A stretch of 64,000 nt of DNA from Hybos culiciformis (GCA_964007475.1 OZ023273.1:13901922-13965921), one strand, 5' to 3'; positions 35,593 to 50,780 are shown, numbered from the stretch's first letter. Notes: a model not told the origin generated them from the sequence alone. Translations and numbers: made by a program.

Positions 35593-36552
35593 GGGGCACT
35601 GAATTATGACCGCATGAATTATGACCGCGGAAAAAGTTTGTATGGGCGGGCAAAATTCATTTTTAAAATCAATTTTGTCCGCGCAACAAAATGTCTTTTG
35701 ACCGCGCGGTCAAAATTCATTTTATTTATAAATTGAGTCGCGGTCAAAATTCATTTTGAAAATGAATTTTGCCCGCGCATTTTCTCGCGGTCAAAATTCA
35801 TTTTTTTATAAATTGAGTCACGGCTAAAATTCATTTTGAAAATGAATTTTGTCCGCACATTTTGCCGCGGTCAAAATTCATTTTTTTTAAATTGAGTTGT
35901 TGCCGGGAACGCGAGTATTATGCACAAAAGTTATGGAGAAGATACAATTTATTTTAAATGACTTATTTTAAAAAATGAAATCAACCCTCCGATAAAATAT
36001 TGTGTTCTAAGCAAAAAGGCAAGGGCGCTAGCCGCAAATCCCACTGACCAACCTCCCGCCCGCCGCCCTGCTGCCCCCCCTTCCCCTTGTGTCTACCCCA
36101 CAAATATTTTATCTTTTTTACTCAGATACGATAAATAGTGTCGTTTTAAAAATGATTTTAGGCCTTTTCCAAAAGGATGACGTACAAAATGTATGAAAAA
36201 GCTGTTTTTATTTTCAATATTTGTTAAGTAATATTTTTGATGAAACTATTTCTGCATAATACAGCCGCAAATTTTGTCGCGGTCAAAATTCATTTTTTTT
36301 CGAAATAGAGTCGCGGCCAAAATTCATTTTGAAAATGAATTTTGTCCGCACATTTTGCCGCGGTCAAAATTCATTTTTTTACTAAATTGAGTTGCGGCCA
36401 AAATTCATTTTAAAAATGAATTTTATCCGCACATTATGTAGCGGTCAAAATTCATATGTTTCCTAAATTGAGGCGCGGTCAAAATTCATTTTGAAAATGA
36501 ATTTTGACCGCCAGCCGCGGTCATAATTCATGCGGTCAAAATTCATGGAGCC
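35593..36552. mobile_element. TIR element built from palindromic ~80-bp tandem units (960 bp)
   Basis: Ends are inverted repeats of about 37 bp sharing the inner block GACCGCATGAATTATGACCG, with outermost bases GGGGCACTGAAT (left) and GGCTCCATGAAT (right, inward). They are flanked by an 8-bp repeat TCTGTTAT (35585-35592 and 36553-36560), or 9 bp if the preceding C is counted. Inside, units of about 80 bp carry GCGGTCAAAATTCATTTT and its inverse. On the left they start near 35735, 35815 and 35894; on the right near 36308, 36389 and 36470. The centre (about 35935-36260) is unrelated and includes a C-rich segment. No transposase is seen. An 8-9 bp duplication with GG ends could be Merlin or Mutator-like; the superfamily is unresolved. 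Confidence 0.8.
36025..36105. other. C-rich island in the centre of the TIR element
   Basis: In a strongly AT-rich setting this segment is dominated by C (for example CCTCCCGCCCGCCGCCC). It contains no open frame I recognise and no obvious repeat partner in the window. Confidence 0.7.
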
Positions 36553-36560
36553 TCTGTTAT

Positions 36561-39500
36561 TATTATTAGACACTGTAACTTATTGTTCCGTTTCCTGGAA
36601 GATTGTATATCACTGATGTTATATAATATTTTATTATCGTTTCAAGTAAAACATAAACATACAATAATGTATTATGTATGAGTAAAAATTATTCCTAGAA
36701 ATTTTTTTTCTATTTTATTCGAGCTGTTGAATTTATCATTGGCATTTATTAGTGAAGAAAGTTTATTCCACAACAACGAGTTTTTGCGGACGTTTTATTA
36801 TGAAAAAATTACATTATCTTTCGACGACAAAATAAATTTTAAATATAATGTATGTATCTAACATTATGTAATTGTAGATGCATGCATGATTTTTAAATTT
36901 TTTTTTATGGAATTTATATTTTGTAGTTAGTATTTTATCATAGCTTACACAATATCATACATTTGTTTCAATATTAATGAATGGATTTGAAAATTAATTG
37001 GGTAGGTGTTTTGAGCTCTCATTAATTCTCACATTTACCATAATACCACGCAATTTATTATGGTCAAGAGTATTGTAGGTGTAACAATGTGTAACTAATG
37101 GTAAAATTCCAAAACAGATTATAAATTCTTTTGGCTTTTAGTGAACAATTGTGGTTTAAAAATGCAAACATTGTGTTTCAATGCACACACAAATGAAAAT
37201 AATATCGTTTGCAGCTAATGAGTAGAAAATGTAAAATATATATAATTTTTATTATTCAAAATTAGAAGTAAATTTATACATCTCTTTTTGTTTTTCATAT
37301 TGTATACGTAAAAGAAAAATTTTAAATTCACTTTTAACTATTATAATCTTTATGGTTTGAACAGTGCGGGAATAATAGTTATAATATGAGTTAGAAGATT
37401 CATTCCGTATTAAAGTAGCAAAGTTTTACAATTTTTAGCATTCTGAGTATTGAAAAAGAGACTATTAGTGCAGGTCTAAAAATTTGTGTATTTGAAGATT
37501 TTTTAGATCTTTTTAGAAAGAATATCAGGCTAAAGAAACTATAAATCAATCCAAAAATAATGTGCCTCCATATTTTGTATCCTGCAAATATTTAAGAGTT
37601 CTTTCAAAATTGTTCAGGTTCGAAATTAAACTATTTTATTTTATAAAATCGTCATTAGAATTCAATTAAATTTTAACATAACAAATATTCATGATTTTAT
37701 TTTGAAACATTTCCAAAAGTTCTAACTTATTAATATTGATTAAATAGTAGAATAACCAGACATCAACGGAATGAAAAAACTAAATAAAATATATATAGAT
37801 ACAAGATACCAGAGTTATACGTATAAGTAAATTCACAACATGAATTTTTGTTCACAAAATATTTATTTATCTAGGAAAGTTTTAAAGAAAAATAAAATAT
37901 TATTTCAAATCAAAATCTAAACTCAATCAATATTTTAAAATTTAAAATCTATTTATGGACAGAACAATATAATGCCAAACAAAAAAACCAAAATATATAA
38001 CTTTATTTCAAATATTTGTTATTTATAAAATAAAATAAATAATATGTAATAAAATAAAAAAAAGAAACGAAATAAAATAAAATATAATTTGAAATGCATT
38101 GTATATTTTATACATATGATATAAAATATAACATGTAATATAATAAAATGTTTACTTTTTTTATATATATATATAAAAATAAAATTCATAATAAAGTATA
38201 AAGTTTAACTTCTAACATAAAGAGCGGATTTAAAAGAGATAAATATTTTATTCTTTATATGAATAATAAGATCAAATAATGTATACTTCCTTAAGGGTAT
38301 TAATTTTTATTTACAGAGAAATAAATATTATTTTCATAGTTTGTGGAAAAATAATCAAAGATATCATTTTTTATTATGCTGTGAAATTTATTTTCAAAAA
38401 TATATTTTATGATCTTGTATTCCACCTTCTATTATTATGAATATCTGCATTTGTTGAACATGAATAGATTAGCTATTCTAAAATTTAATAAAATTATTTA
38501 ATTCTCCTGGAATAAACATTCAAATTATTGAAAATATAATTTGAATGCGAAATTTAAGTCTGAATTCTTAAAAATAGTTTTCTAAAATATAATTTAATAT
38601 ACCCTGTTACTAAAATCAGTATTTGGATTATTTATTATATAAAAAATATTCAAATATGAATTATTAAATTATAATATAATAATTATTTCAGCTTACAGAC
38701 GCAAAAATAAAATTAACTAATTTATTATTACATGATGGATTTAGCACTCACTACAAAATTTAAATGTTTCAAAATTATAAATAACAATAATAATTATTAT
38801 TATTATTCTACATACATATGTTTATTTTCAACCTTAAAACATATTTTATTTGAATTTCGTTCGACATAACATGCAAAAAACTAATGTTACCTAGAAGAAG
38901 AATAAACCATAATACATATATAATATAAATTATATATAGTTTAAAAAAAAAAAATAATATGGCAGGAATTTTAATTGAAGTAATAATAAAGTTATAACAT
39001 CAATTTAAAACATAAAAACTTCTAATATAATATGATTGTAAAGCGAAAACTTTACTGATTCACGCAAATCCACCAAAGTGTCAAAAAAAAAAAAAAATTT
39101 TTTTGTTTTTTTTTTTTTGTTTTATGGGAAAAGTTTTTATGCATATAATTGCAAGTTGAAAATGTTAAAAATTCAAAAGATATAAAAATGATTTCACATA
39201 AATATAAAGTTTATGGCATATTGCTTTATTAAAAGTTTTCAGTTAGGAGAACAAAAAAATAAAGCATAAAAAACAAAAAAAAACCAAATATTATATTTTT
39301 AGAATAATAAATTTTTTTTTTTCTTTTTAGGTTTCCTTATATATTCATCAAAACAAAATATATGAAATTCATATTAAATTATTCCATAACCGCTTGAAAT
39401 GAAAATAAAAATATTTATACTTATATCTATACTCTAAATAAAAAGATGGAGCAAATTTGTCGGTCAATGGTTTTAAAATAAAGAATATATTATGTATAGT

Positions 39501-42500
39501 ACTTTTATGTACATAATATGCAAAAATTTTGACGTGACGAAATATGATTAATATCAGCTTGCAGAATATATGAAATACGAATTAATTATGATCTTAGTCA
39601 TTGAAATATGATTATAACTTATAGTTGATATGAACTCTTAAATAGTTCGTGATGTTGGTACCTATATGAAATATTTTATTATTTCATACATAGGATCACA
39701 TTATATAGTTACATTGTATATACCTTAGTTTTTGTATGCTTGATTTATATTTCTATAATTCAAACTTATCTAATTTCAATTCAATTATTTTTGGAATATG
39801 AAAAAAAACCAAAAATGCATAAATTTTCCTTATTATATTTATCTTTTGAATAAGAAAATCTTATTGTTTGTAATTATACAAAAAAAAACCAAAAATTATT
39901 ATTATCAAAAACAATAAGCATAACAATATTCCACCAATATTTAATTTGAAATTTATAAAAAATAAAATAAATTTCTAAACTTTTATTATAAAGTTTTTTC
40001 CCCTTTTTTTTTTTTCTATTTACTTTCAAGAAGTTTGAAAAACTTGTTTTATTGTTTTTGAAATTCAGTTTTTCTTTTTTGGAGAAAACACATATGTATA
40101 CTATATTAAACGAATAACAAAAAAACAGAAACTTTTGTTTGTATGGCTTCTTGTTTCCAAACTTTTCTAAGCCCTCATATCCTTTTACTTAAAATAATTT
40201 TTTTTTTTTTTTTCATTTATGTTGTTTTTGTTTAAAAGTAATAAGGAAATTGGAAGTTTTCATCTTTAAATATATACGGATAACGTACGATAAAGTTCGA
40301 AAGACAAGAATAAAAATTAAAATGAATCCATACATTATTATATGACTTAATATTATAGAAATTTTTTGAATATTAAAAACTTTTAATTATTAATAGCTTG
40401 TCTACTTGAATTTTATTTGAACGAAAAAATCAGGCAAGGGTTTTACTTAATATAAGCCTTTTTTTATCTGTATTACAATATATTATTACTATAAAAGGTA
40501 ATTTGAGATCAAGTTTTTGTTTTTGATTAATCTTTTAGTCTGAAATTGTAAATTGTTCTTAGATTAAGAAATAAAAGATATAGAGCTGATATGCGATTAA
40601 GAAATAAAAGGTAGAGCGGATATTTGAGCTCTAATGTAATAAGGGTGACGATACTTTAATTTAAAATTTTTTTAATTAAAGATATTTACTTTTTTTAAGG
40701 TTGAAAATTTTTTAACGTATAAAGCAAAACCACAATTGAATTTAGGTCTAAAATCTTGATTTAAAGTTTTCACTGACTTTAACAAAAAAATGCCATATAC
40801 TTAAACTATAAAAGACACATTGAGGTGGATTATGAAGAATTTCAAAATTAGATTACAGAAAATTTCTATTTTATCTATTCTGTTTCTGATTTCTATATAA
40901 ATATTAGAAATGACGAGTTTAAGCACTCACTGAATCGTATAATATTTAAAGAAAAAGAAACAAAGAAATTTGTTTATTAAAATATCTTAAATATTAAAAA
41001 TGCTGATAATAAAATTCATAAAATTTTTTTTTATTTTGTATGTATATTAAAGGAAAAATTGGAATATTTTTTAAATTCAAGCACAATCAGAGCACATCCA
41101 AATTATTTACTTCAATTTTGAGTAATTTTTAAATTACTTATTCCAATGAATAATTCAATAACGTGTTCTTTATATATCATTCAATATGATAATGTCATAT
41201 TTATGTGCGTACAAAATCAATTTCATTCTTTTATGACGTAAATTATTCATAAAATTTTATCTATCCTCAATAATTCCATCATCAACACCACACGCAATTT
41301 AAAAAATAAAATTTCATAAAGATGTCAGGTTTTGTGAAATTACTATATAATTTTTTTTTTGCTGCGGGACAAACCTTATTGCAAATAATATTAATTACAA
41401 GGTATAGAATTTTTCACTTATATACATGTAAGAAAAGTTTATTTTGCATTTTGAATTTTTGTTTTAAGGTTGGCTTAAACTTCATTTTTCTAACTCTTTT
41501 GTAGCTTATTTGATGTGGGTTGACCACTTTTGGGAAAAAAAAAATGTTGTAAAATTTGGTTGCAACAAAAATTTGCAGCACTAATATACTGTGCAATATA
41601 GTAGTGCTATTGCATTTGAAAATTCCTGAAACTGAGAAATGCAATTAAAACATTTTATGTCATTATAAGCACAATGTGAGTTAAATTTAAAAATTAACTC
41701 AGAATTAGTGAACCTAATATATAGTTTCTTTTATTTACTTCCTCTTCCTAAGTCATTATTATTTAATAACAAAAAATTATAAACATAATATTTCTTAAAT
41801 TTCATTCAACATTTGACTTGATGTACCAATGAAATATCATATGTTGTGAAAAACTCATGATTTACTTAATGTAAAAATTAATTTAGTGAAAACTGTAACA
41901 GTTGTAGAGATGCACATTTATTTGCCTTTATATAGAATTAATGCAAATAACATTTTCTATGAATTATTGTAGTAGTTTTCCTTTCTTATTTCTTCTATTG
42001 AAAATTCCAATTTAGTAAAAAAAAAATATTTTTTTTTTTTTATTTGCAATGTTATAGTTTTCCTCCCTTTTTTCGAAGTAGAATGAATAAAAAATTAGAA
42101 TCAGAACAAAATGTTCTTATGCAAATAGCATTCGATTATTTTATTTGCATTTGAAAACCACATCATTAGTTTCATTGTATAAAAAAAAGATAAAATCAAA
42201 GTGTGCAATTTTAATGTTTATAGATTTTATTCAGTCAGTTTAGATTTATTATAAATTTGTCGAAACCATATATGTTTTTCAAAAATTTGAATGTTGTTTC
42301 TTTTACAAAATTAAGACAGGAAAGAAAAAGAGAAAAATTAAAACTGAAAATTTTCCTTATCACCTAACATTATTTTGATGAAAATTTTTTGAAAAGTGGT
42401 AAATTTTCCTAATATCAATAGAAGTTAAGAGAACTTAATATGAAGTCAATTAAAAACGTTATTAGAGTAAGACTAATTCTACATAATAAATAAAATATAA

Positions 42501-45500
42501 TAAACTTAAAATATTTTAGATTTCTGTAAAGGTAATGGAACAAGCTAACTTAATCTGTTTAATGAAATATCGAAAAAGTTGGGAAAAAATTTTACGGCAA
42601 ACAAATTGAAAAAATTACATACGAAATATCTTTTTTTTAAATTTTACAAGTATAAATCGTTTCCTTCTTTATCTTAATCTTAATCATAATTTAATGAACA
42701 CTCAAATTAAATTGGCTATAAATATGCTTAATAAAACTTGAAAGCAAAATAATTTTGCTTCTAAAAACACTTTTATTGTGATTAATACAGTAACCAGTGC
42801 TCTCTCGCGTAACCTAGTTAACGCTAAGTAATAATTATTAAAAAAATTGATTAAAATAATACATAAATAACAATTTTCTTATTAGTTAGAAATATAGTTT
42901 TGTTCTTTCCTGTTCCACTGCTTTTTAATATAAGGGTTGAAGAAGCAAAAAAAAAAAAATAGTTGTAGCGAAGTAAAAATTTCTCCGAAAGGATAAAAGT
43001 CTTTTGAGTGCTTTATGTTTCATTTCTTTTTCCTTCTTGTTGTTTATAAACAAAATAATTTTAATTAAATGAAGAAGAATATTTTTATATCAGAAATTCC
43101 AAAATATAATTAAAGTTTGTTTAACAAAGTTTCTTATTGCGAAACTTTTTCTATACTGATTCAGCATAATTTTAGTTTATTTGCATTCTTCTTTCGTATA
43201 GTAATTAATCAGTAATATTGTAAAATTTAATGAGAAGTCGTCAAAGTCTTATTTTTCTTTTTGAAATTGATTGCAATTTTATGCTAATTAGCTTTTTTTT
43301 TTTTATTTTTAAACTAATTATTATTATAACTCTAAGGACTTCAATGTACTTTTTTAGGGAAATTTGATTTTAAAGAATTTATTTTTTTTTTTATTATTTA
43401 ATTTTATGATAATAATTTTTTTTTTTTTAAATATGCTAACACTTAATAAATAACCTTTAAGTCATTACTATTTTTATCATTACTGTGTCGTTGATTGAGT
43501 TAGAGAAGCACAATTTCAACTAATTCTATATTAAAATAGAACTTCTGAAGTGTTTTTCGACAAAATATAAATTAAATATTTTCAGTTGTTGTCAAAGAAA
43601 AATAAGTCAATTTAATATTTGAAGCTCTCCAGTTACGTTTTTTGTTTTCGAACAAATTGACAACAATTATACCTATATTTTATAATATGATTATGTTTTA
43701 TTTATTTTATTTATTTCCACAACAATAATATTTTTTTAACCTATTATTTTTTTTATACATCATCTGTTTTTAGAGTTATTGTTTTGTCGTTAAACTTAAG
43801 CTTGGTTCTTTAAAATGTTCTTAGAATAAATTTTCAGAGAATAATTTTTAAATCCCTCCTAATCATGTTCTTTTTGAATGAAATAATTTGTGAAGGCATA
43901 AAAATAATAAATTTGGAAACGCAATGGCAATTTTAAATTAGATAATCGATTGAAATTTTCCCGCTAGATATAAGATATTAGTATATATCTCATACATAAA
44001 ATAATTTACTGAAGATAAAAATAATATTATTATTCCAAAATAAAATACCCCACGATTTATCAAATTTGATTTAAAAAAAAATTATTTCAATAAAAGAAAA
44101 TATTTATAGTTATTTTAAAATAGATGAGAGGAAAGAATATTACAAAACCAAATCGTACAAACTGATGATATATAATAAAATTAACATAAAAACATATGTA
44201 TAAATTACACATTAGATAACTATAACTATTATTATTATTATTTAAAAATAAAATGTTTTATAACATAACTTTTAGAAATGGACCTATTGAATATTTTATT
44301 ATTGTGCAACACTACTAGATTAATTTCAAACAAAAGTTTTCAAATCAAAAATTTTAATCGTTTTCTATATATTTAAAGTATATATTTGTAGAATTGTGTA
44401 TATATGTTTATAAATTTCAACAGGACATCAAAAATATATAAATCATGTTAACAATTCTATTGAATTAAAATTAAATAATAAAATATAATTTACAATTATG
44501 TTTTAGCAAGAGTACAATTAAGCTAAATTAAGGATGTTCAATCATTTAAAACATTAAATCAAAACCATTTACTTCCTTCCTTATATTTATTATTTTCTAA
44601 AATCCATTGCTATCCAACCACACAAAATGTAATTTAAAGGAACATTTTAGAATCACTGTCAATGGCTTTGAATTTGTATATTGTAGATGTAGCATATATA
44701 TAATATATATATGCACATCTAATTGTCTAAATAAATAATGTTATGTGAATTAAAATATAATATTAATGGAATTATGAGTATTGACCGAATGCAGTCTTGG
44801 AAGAACAAAACTGATTTAAATATAATTCCAGCTAGATATAAAATTATTATATCTGCAAGTCATAGAATTCAATACAATTACATAGATTACAACATTTTTT
44901 TTACAACATTTAAATTATTAAAAACACCTTCGTAAATAAACCCTAATGACAAAAACTATATTTGAGTAACCGTAACGATGAATTTTATATAATTTTTGTC
45001 TAACTTCAAAACTCAAGAGCATATATATACGAATGCAGTGTTTAATTAGACTTTTTTTAAATTAATAAAATCTAATTGGACTTATATAATCATCTTCTAT
45101 AGTTGTGTATTATATTGAACAAGAAATGTATTTTTTCAAATATTTTTATAAAATAAAATAACATAAAATTAAAGAAATACTTTTTTTTTGTATAAAGGTA
45201 CATATAATGTATAATAGTATTTATACTAAACACATATATGTTATATGTACGTTGTTGGGTATTTTTAAATTTAAAATAAAGTTATTTTAATTCTAAATCT
45301 AATTTTTATTAAAAATTAAGACAAAGTTTATTATTTAAATAACTATTTAAATAAAAAACATAACAAAGTTCAATATATAGATTTTAATTTAATATTGCTC
45401 ATAAAATTATTTCTCACTTAATTTCTTAATAATGATATTTTTTCTTGATATATAATATTATATTATATTATATATAATGCAAAAATTGTTTCAAATTTAA

Positions 45501-47883
45501 AGTAACCAACTTAATAGACCAACTTAATAAACTTAATATCTTTGAAAAAAATATCTCAATGATAAGGTTTAGGTGGACTCTGCAGAAAAGATTGATATAT
45601 ACATTCAAGATACCCATTCCATAATTAAAAAATAGGAAATTTTTCACTGTCCCTGTCCTATCATTAAATGTAAATATAAAATAAAACTCAATCGGTATTT
45701 TTTTTATTGCGAGTCAATTTAACTAAGGTAAATCGAATTCTTGGTTTAAATATCTTATCGAATAGATTTATAGACATACAATAAAAAATTATTTAAAAAT
45801 TTTTTCGTCAACATAGCTGCCTGCAATCAATTGTGTATTATTAAAAATCCTTTTTACAAATTTCATTTATTTCTATGATACGAATAATAAATTTTATGCC
45901 ACATTGATTGGATTTCGTCGATAACAAACTACATAAATAATGCAAAATTTCATTTTGAAATTTTCAACAAAAAATAAAAAAATAATTATTTTAATTATGT
46001 TGTTAAAATTGCGTTAATTGCAAAACTTTGATTGACGATTTCATTGTAAATGTTTTTGGAATGACATTGTGTTCGATTGCTAAAATTATCTTTATCTTTT
46101 TTTTTATACAATTTTCTCATTTCCTATGTGTAATTTTTTAATTGTTCCCACTGAGCAATACAATAAATTTCAATCAAAAATATTTCATATGAAATCATTT
46201 CATTAAATTAAAAAAAAAAATTTCAGCAATTAATAATAAAAAATATATAAAATTAAATAAAAATTATGAATTATTTTGATTCAAGTATAATTGTAATTAT
46301 GGAGGTAATGTAGGTATTTGATGTCTGGAAAACGTAGAAATGTTATCTCTTTTTAGATTTAGATTGGTACAGCTTAAGTCAATTATATTAAAACTATACT
46401 ATTAAAACAAAGATCACTTTAAATCCGAAAATTAATATCACCAGCAAACATTGCGTCAAATAACTATAATATACCAATGCACAATGAAATGGCTAACTAC
46501 AATCAGATCATTTTAATACATTCCATTTCAAATGATGTAGCATTTCTTTCTGGAACCGAATAAAATATAAAAGTCTCAGAAAATTTTGAAACGAATTAGA
46601 AATTTTTCTAATGTTTTTAACACGTTTTTAATAGAAAATACACAACTTGGTTTTTAATCAACGATATACATATATATATAAATTTTTAATTAAGAACAAT
46701 TCTTGTTTTTGAAAGTATTACAGAATACGAAAATGTACAACAAACATTGTACGTATTATGCATACTTTAAATTTATATTTATATGATCAACATATTATAA
46801 ATAAACATAAATAAATATGTACCTTTAGTATGCATAATATACGTATATATATAATGATATAAAAATATATTACTTTCAAAATGCATAAAATACAATTATT
46901 TACATTACACTAACAAATATGGTGAAAGCTAATACACCAACAGCTGCCAAAAAATATTTTTAAATTAAATTTAGTTATTTTACCAACCAGTATAGTATTT
47001 TCATTTTACCAAAATAAACATTTTATGCTTTTTTAGATCAAACAATTTAAAATAAAAGAAAATATAGGCTAAAAATGCATAATATATACATATAACATTG
47101 TATCTTATTTTCTTTTTGAAATAAAATTTTTGCGCCCAAAAACAAAGAAAATTCGATATTCTATAGAAAATCAAAAATACAAAATAATCTAAACTAAACT
47201 ATCTGAATTATCACTGATTTTAGTTTAAATTAAAAAAAAATAAAAAAAAAACAGTCTATTACATCTATTGATGCTAAAATACATACATACGTCCATATTA
47301 CATATAAGTACAAAATATATATGAACCCTTTTTTAATCAGATAGTTGAAGATAAAGGAGCATATACGTGCATGTATATTAATACATACTATAAGTATATA
47401 TTTATGTGTAAAATTGCGGATCTAACTTCTGATGGAAAAAAAAATATAATTTTTATTTTATTTAAAATAATTGTTAAATTTGTAGAACTTATTATTGCGT
47501 ACAGGTCACAGGAACAGTGCATAGAAATTTTCTGCTATTGTTATGTATAGGCATAGTCACTGTTTAAAAAAAAATGGACATTGTAGTGGTTTTATTTGTT
47601 ATTGAGTGAAAATTCATAAAAATTATTTTCCTTATGGCATAAACAAAAAAATTGGTTCTGAATTAAAAAAAATATTAAATACATAGTAGAAAGATGGTTA
47701 GAAAAAATTTCAATTTACAGATTTTTCGATTTGAAATAAATGTTTTCAATTGATTGATATTAATTGAAAAATCAAAAAAAATCAAACAAAGTATTATTAA
47801 TGTTATATAGTTGCATTTCTTTTTTTTATGTTAGATGCATATGTTTCATACTATATTACACTATAATACAATAATATTTATAT
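36561..47883. other. Long AT-rich stretch without recognisable gene
   Basis: About 11 kb of A/T-rich low-complexity sequence with short TA and ATT microsatellites. The longest open frames are low-complexity. One GC-richer word near 42793-42825 (CAGTGCTCTCTCGCGTAACC) resembles a single end of a pogo-type element, but no second end was seen. Confidence 0.6.
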
Positions 47884-47885
47884 TA

Positions 47886-47969
47886 CGAGGGCAACCGCGA
47901 AAGTAAGCTTCTTAGTACCCCCAAATGTATATGTTTCTGTTAGGGAGCCTACTTTTGCGGTTGCCTTCG
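47886..47969. mobile_element. 84-bp mini-element with mariner-like ends
   Basis: CGAGGGCAACCGCGAAAGTA on the left and CGAAGGCAACCGCAAAAGTA read inward from the right differ at two of 20 positions. They are separated by about 40 bp and flanked by TA (47884-47885 and 47970-47971). It is essentially two terminal repeats with almost nothing between them, as left by a large internal deletion of a TA-targeting element. Confidence 0.82.
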
Positions 47970-47971
47970 TA

Positions 47972-50671
47972 CTGATGAGAAATATTTTTAGTTAAAATGA
48001 AAAACAAATTTTTAAAAAATTTATATTTGATTTTTATTTTGTTAACCTGCAATCGTAAATAAAGGCTAAAATAATATTTATATCAAAAAAAAAAATAAAA
48101 ATATTTTTTCTTTGTTCATAAAATTTTGAAAGTATATAGTGAACTTAAAATTTAGTTATTTTCAATGCGATTAAAACTTATATCTTAGTCTGCATATATA
48201 TATAAAATGAACCATTATAATGGTTTTTATTTCTTAAAAAAAATTAAAAATTGATTGTTACCAAAATAACCAACCATACTTTTATTCTATATTTTTTTAG
48301 ACCATATATATTACCTGGTACTGTATTTGAATACAAAAAATAAAAATTTACATAAATATATTTTTTTTTTAGAACAAAAACACAAGAGATAGTCAACTTT
48401 AATTAAACGCGAAAATAAATTTATGGTTTAATAAGGTAACGAACAAACACTTTTTGTTAGGTTTTTAGATAATCCTCCAACAAATTTAATGGATACATTT
48501 ATATATACAACATTCATGTTATATTCAATTTTTATCTATTCAAACAATGTAAGTGGTTGTGAAATTTTGTTAAATTGTTAAAATTTTGTAAACAATTCTA
48601 TTATATGAAACATAACTAGAAAAGTAAGTTTATGTAAACTTTAATGGTATTCAAATTGTATGCATGACGTTATATATTATTATAAACTGTAGTTAAAGAA
48701 TATATGTATATATTATTGTATACATAATTTACATAATAGCATATATACCATTTATATGTATAGAAGTAAAAATAGGAATCAAATCACTTCCATATTCCAA
48801 AATATTCAAAAGATCTGAACATTTTTTTTTATATATTCATATTTATGTATATGTACCTCTCTACGTAAATGCATACATATAATATATGGAAATATTTTTT
48901 ATTTTCGTCTTTTATTAAAACACCTTTTTTTTAACTAAAAATGTTTGTAGTCAAGTGATTCGAAACTCAACCATAATTTTACACTATGGAGATAAAATCA
49001 GTACGATTAAATATCTAGAAAATTTTCCACACAATCGAAGTTACCATACATGAATAAAGTAAACAGAACGTAATTTTATTTTTTATTTTTTAACTATTTT
49101 TGAAAGTACGTTACAACCAGAATAATAAATTTTTACGTAATGCATAAAAAAAAAAGTTTCTTACAATAGTGTTACTAGGGAATCAATATAAAATATTAAA
49201 ATTATAGTCATTTATGCATTGAATGCAATAATGGGGCAAACGAACACATATTGTTTTGAACCCAAGATCAATTAGAGGACATTGATAGTTATTTCTAAAA
49301 TGGGTATAAATTAAACTTAACCATATATATATAAGATTATTTAGCATTTTGGATAGAAAATTCTAATAAAATTATCACAAAAACAAAAGATAGTTATCCC
49401 TGTATATTATATTAATTCCCTTAGTTCTATGTACAATGTGTGTACAGGTTACACATTATATTTGAAAATAATTGTATTAATTTCGATACGGAAACGGTAT
49501 ATAGAGAATCTGTTATTCAACCAGTTCTGTAAAACTAATTCCAATAAAGTAATGCATTTCCTCAGACAAAAATTTAATTACGTATAGCTGAAAATATTTA
49601 ATTAAAAATTCAACTAAAAAATTTGCTTCTTTAAGAAGATTTGGATCAATTTGTTACTTGGTACTACAACAAAATTACTTCGTAACACAAATCTATTTAC
49701 AATCAAAGACCTCAGAATTAATTATGAACAACACGAACCAATAAATTATGCTTTTGATATGTAATGAAATAATAATAATTATAAAAATGTAATTGATTTC
49801 TCATTATCTAACGACATCATAAAAATTAAACTTTCACATAGAAATATTTAGTTATAATAAAATTGCAAGCCAGGTACATTTTTGTACAAATAATTTGTTG
49901 TTTTCGTATACGTACTACTAAATATGAAATGAATGTGCATCAATTTTTAACACAAAATTCAAAATTATTTTCACATCTCAAACTTTATCATCTCTGATTA
50001 TAGTTATTATTATTTTTTATTAAAGTCAATAATAATTTAAATTAATACTTTGAATTTTGAACCAAAATGAATGTATTGAATATGTTATTAAAAAATGTTA
50101 CTTTAATAATGTAAACAAAAAGAAATAAGAAGATATGTAAAGAAGCTCAAACAATAAATAAACATAATTACTATTTTTATTCGTTTTTTTTATTAATTGT
50201 ATTAAAAACAAATAAATGTTCCATGAATTTGATTTGGCAAATTAAGATTAGTTTAAGCAAATTAAGATAAGTTCCACATATCAACCATCCTTTTTCAGCC
50301 TACAATCCGAATACTTGGCCATCTAAATATTTTTTTTAGAATATCTTATCGATTTGTTTGTACATATATACCCAAAAACACAATATTTATTTGAATAATT
50401 ATTTCTTAAAGAAAAATGGTGGTATCCTCAAGAAGTCAAGAAGATAAATTATTTTTTTTTTTTAATTTATATATTTAGTTCGCCTCAGAAATAATATAGG
50501 TTACACGGGTATACCTGATGCTTTTCAAAAATTTATGCGAACCGATTAACATGCGTTCTTTATTTAAGTTATTTTTGTGGTTATAACAAAACGAATGTCA
50601 GGATAATACTAAAATTCTTTCCATTATCGTTATTAGCTTACTATAGGTATTTATATCAATTAATATTCTTT
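47972..50671. other. AT-rich stretch without recognisable gene
   Basis: Low-complexity sequence with TA-type microsatellites. No coding or RNA feature is supportable. Confidence 0.6.
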
Positions 50672-50780
50672 TGTCGTGCGCTGCCTGCAAAGTTGTAGCA
50701 TGATCCTTATCTTACGACATGCTGATTCAATCCTAGTCTCGGTCTGGAATTTGTGTAATTTGTCCATTGTTCACTTGAAC
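50672..50780 (+). repeat. Possible degraded tRNA-derived SINE head
   Basis: The stretch GTTGTAGCATGATCC then CTTACGACATGCTGATTC and AATCCTAGTCTCGG resembles a tRNA-related SINE head with a weak A box (GTAGCATGA) and a B-box-like GATTCAATCC at about 50725-50735. The cloverleaf is not convincing. Confidence 0.3.

Noticed and set aside
35640..36540. CRISPR-like array
   Set aside because: Units of about 80 bp are palindromic throughout with no unique spacers, and they lie within TIRs and a target duplication in a eukaryotic scaffold.
42793..42825. pogo-type end CAGTGCTCTCTCGCGTAACC
   Set aside because: No inverted partner or second TA-bounded end in reach; kept only as a note.
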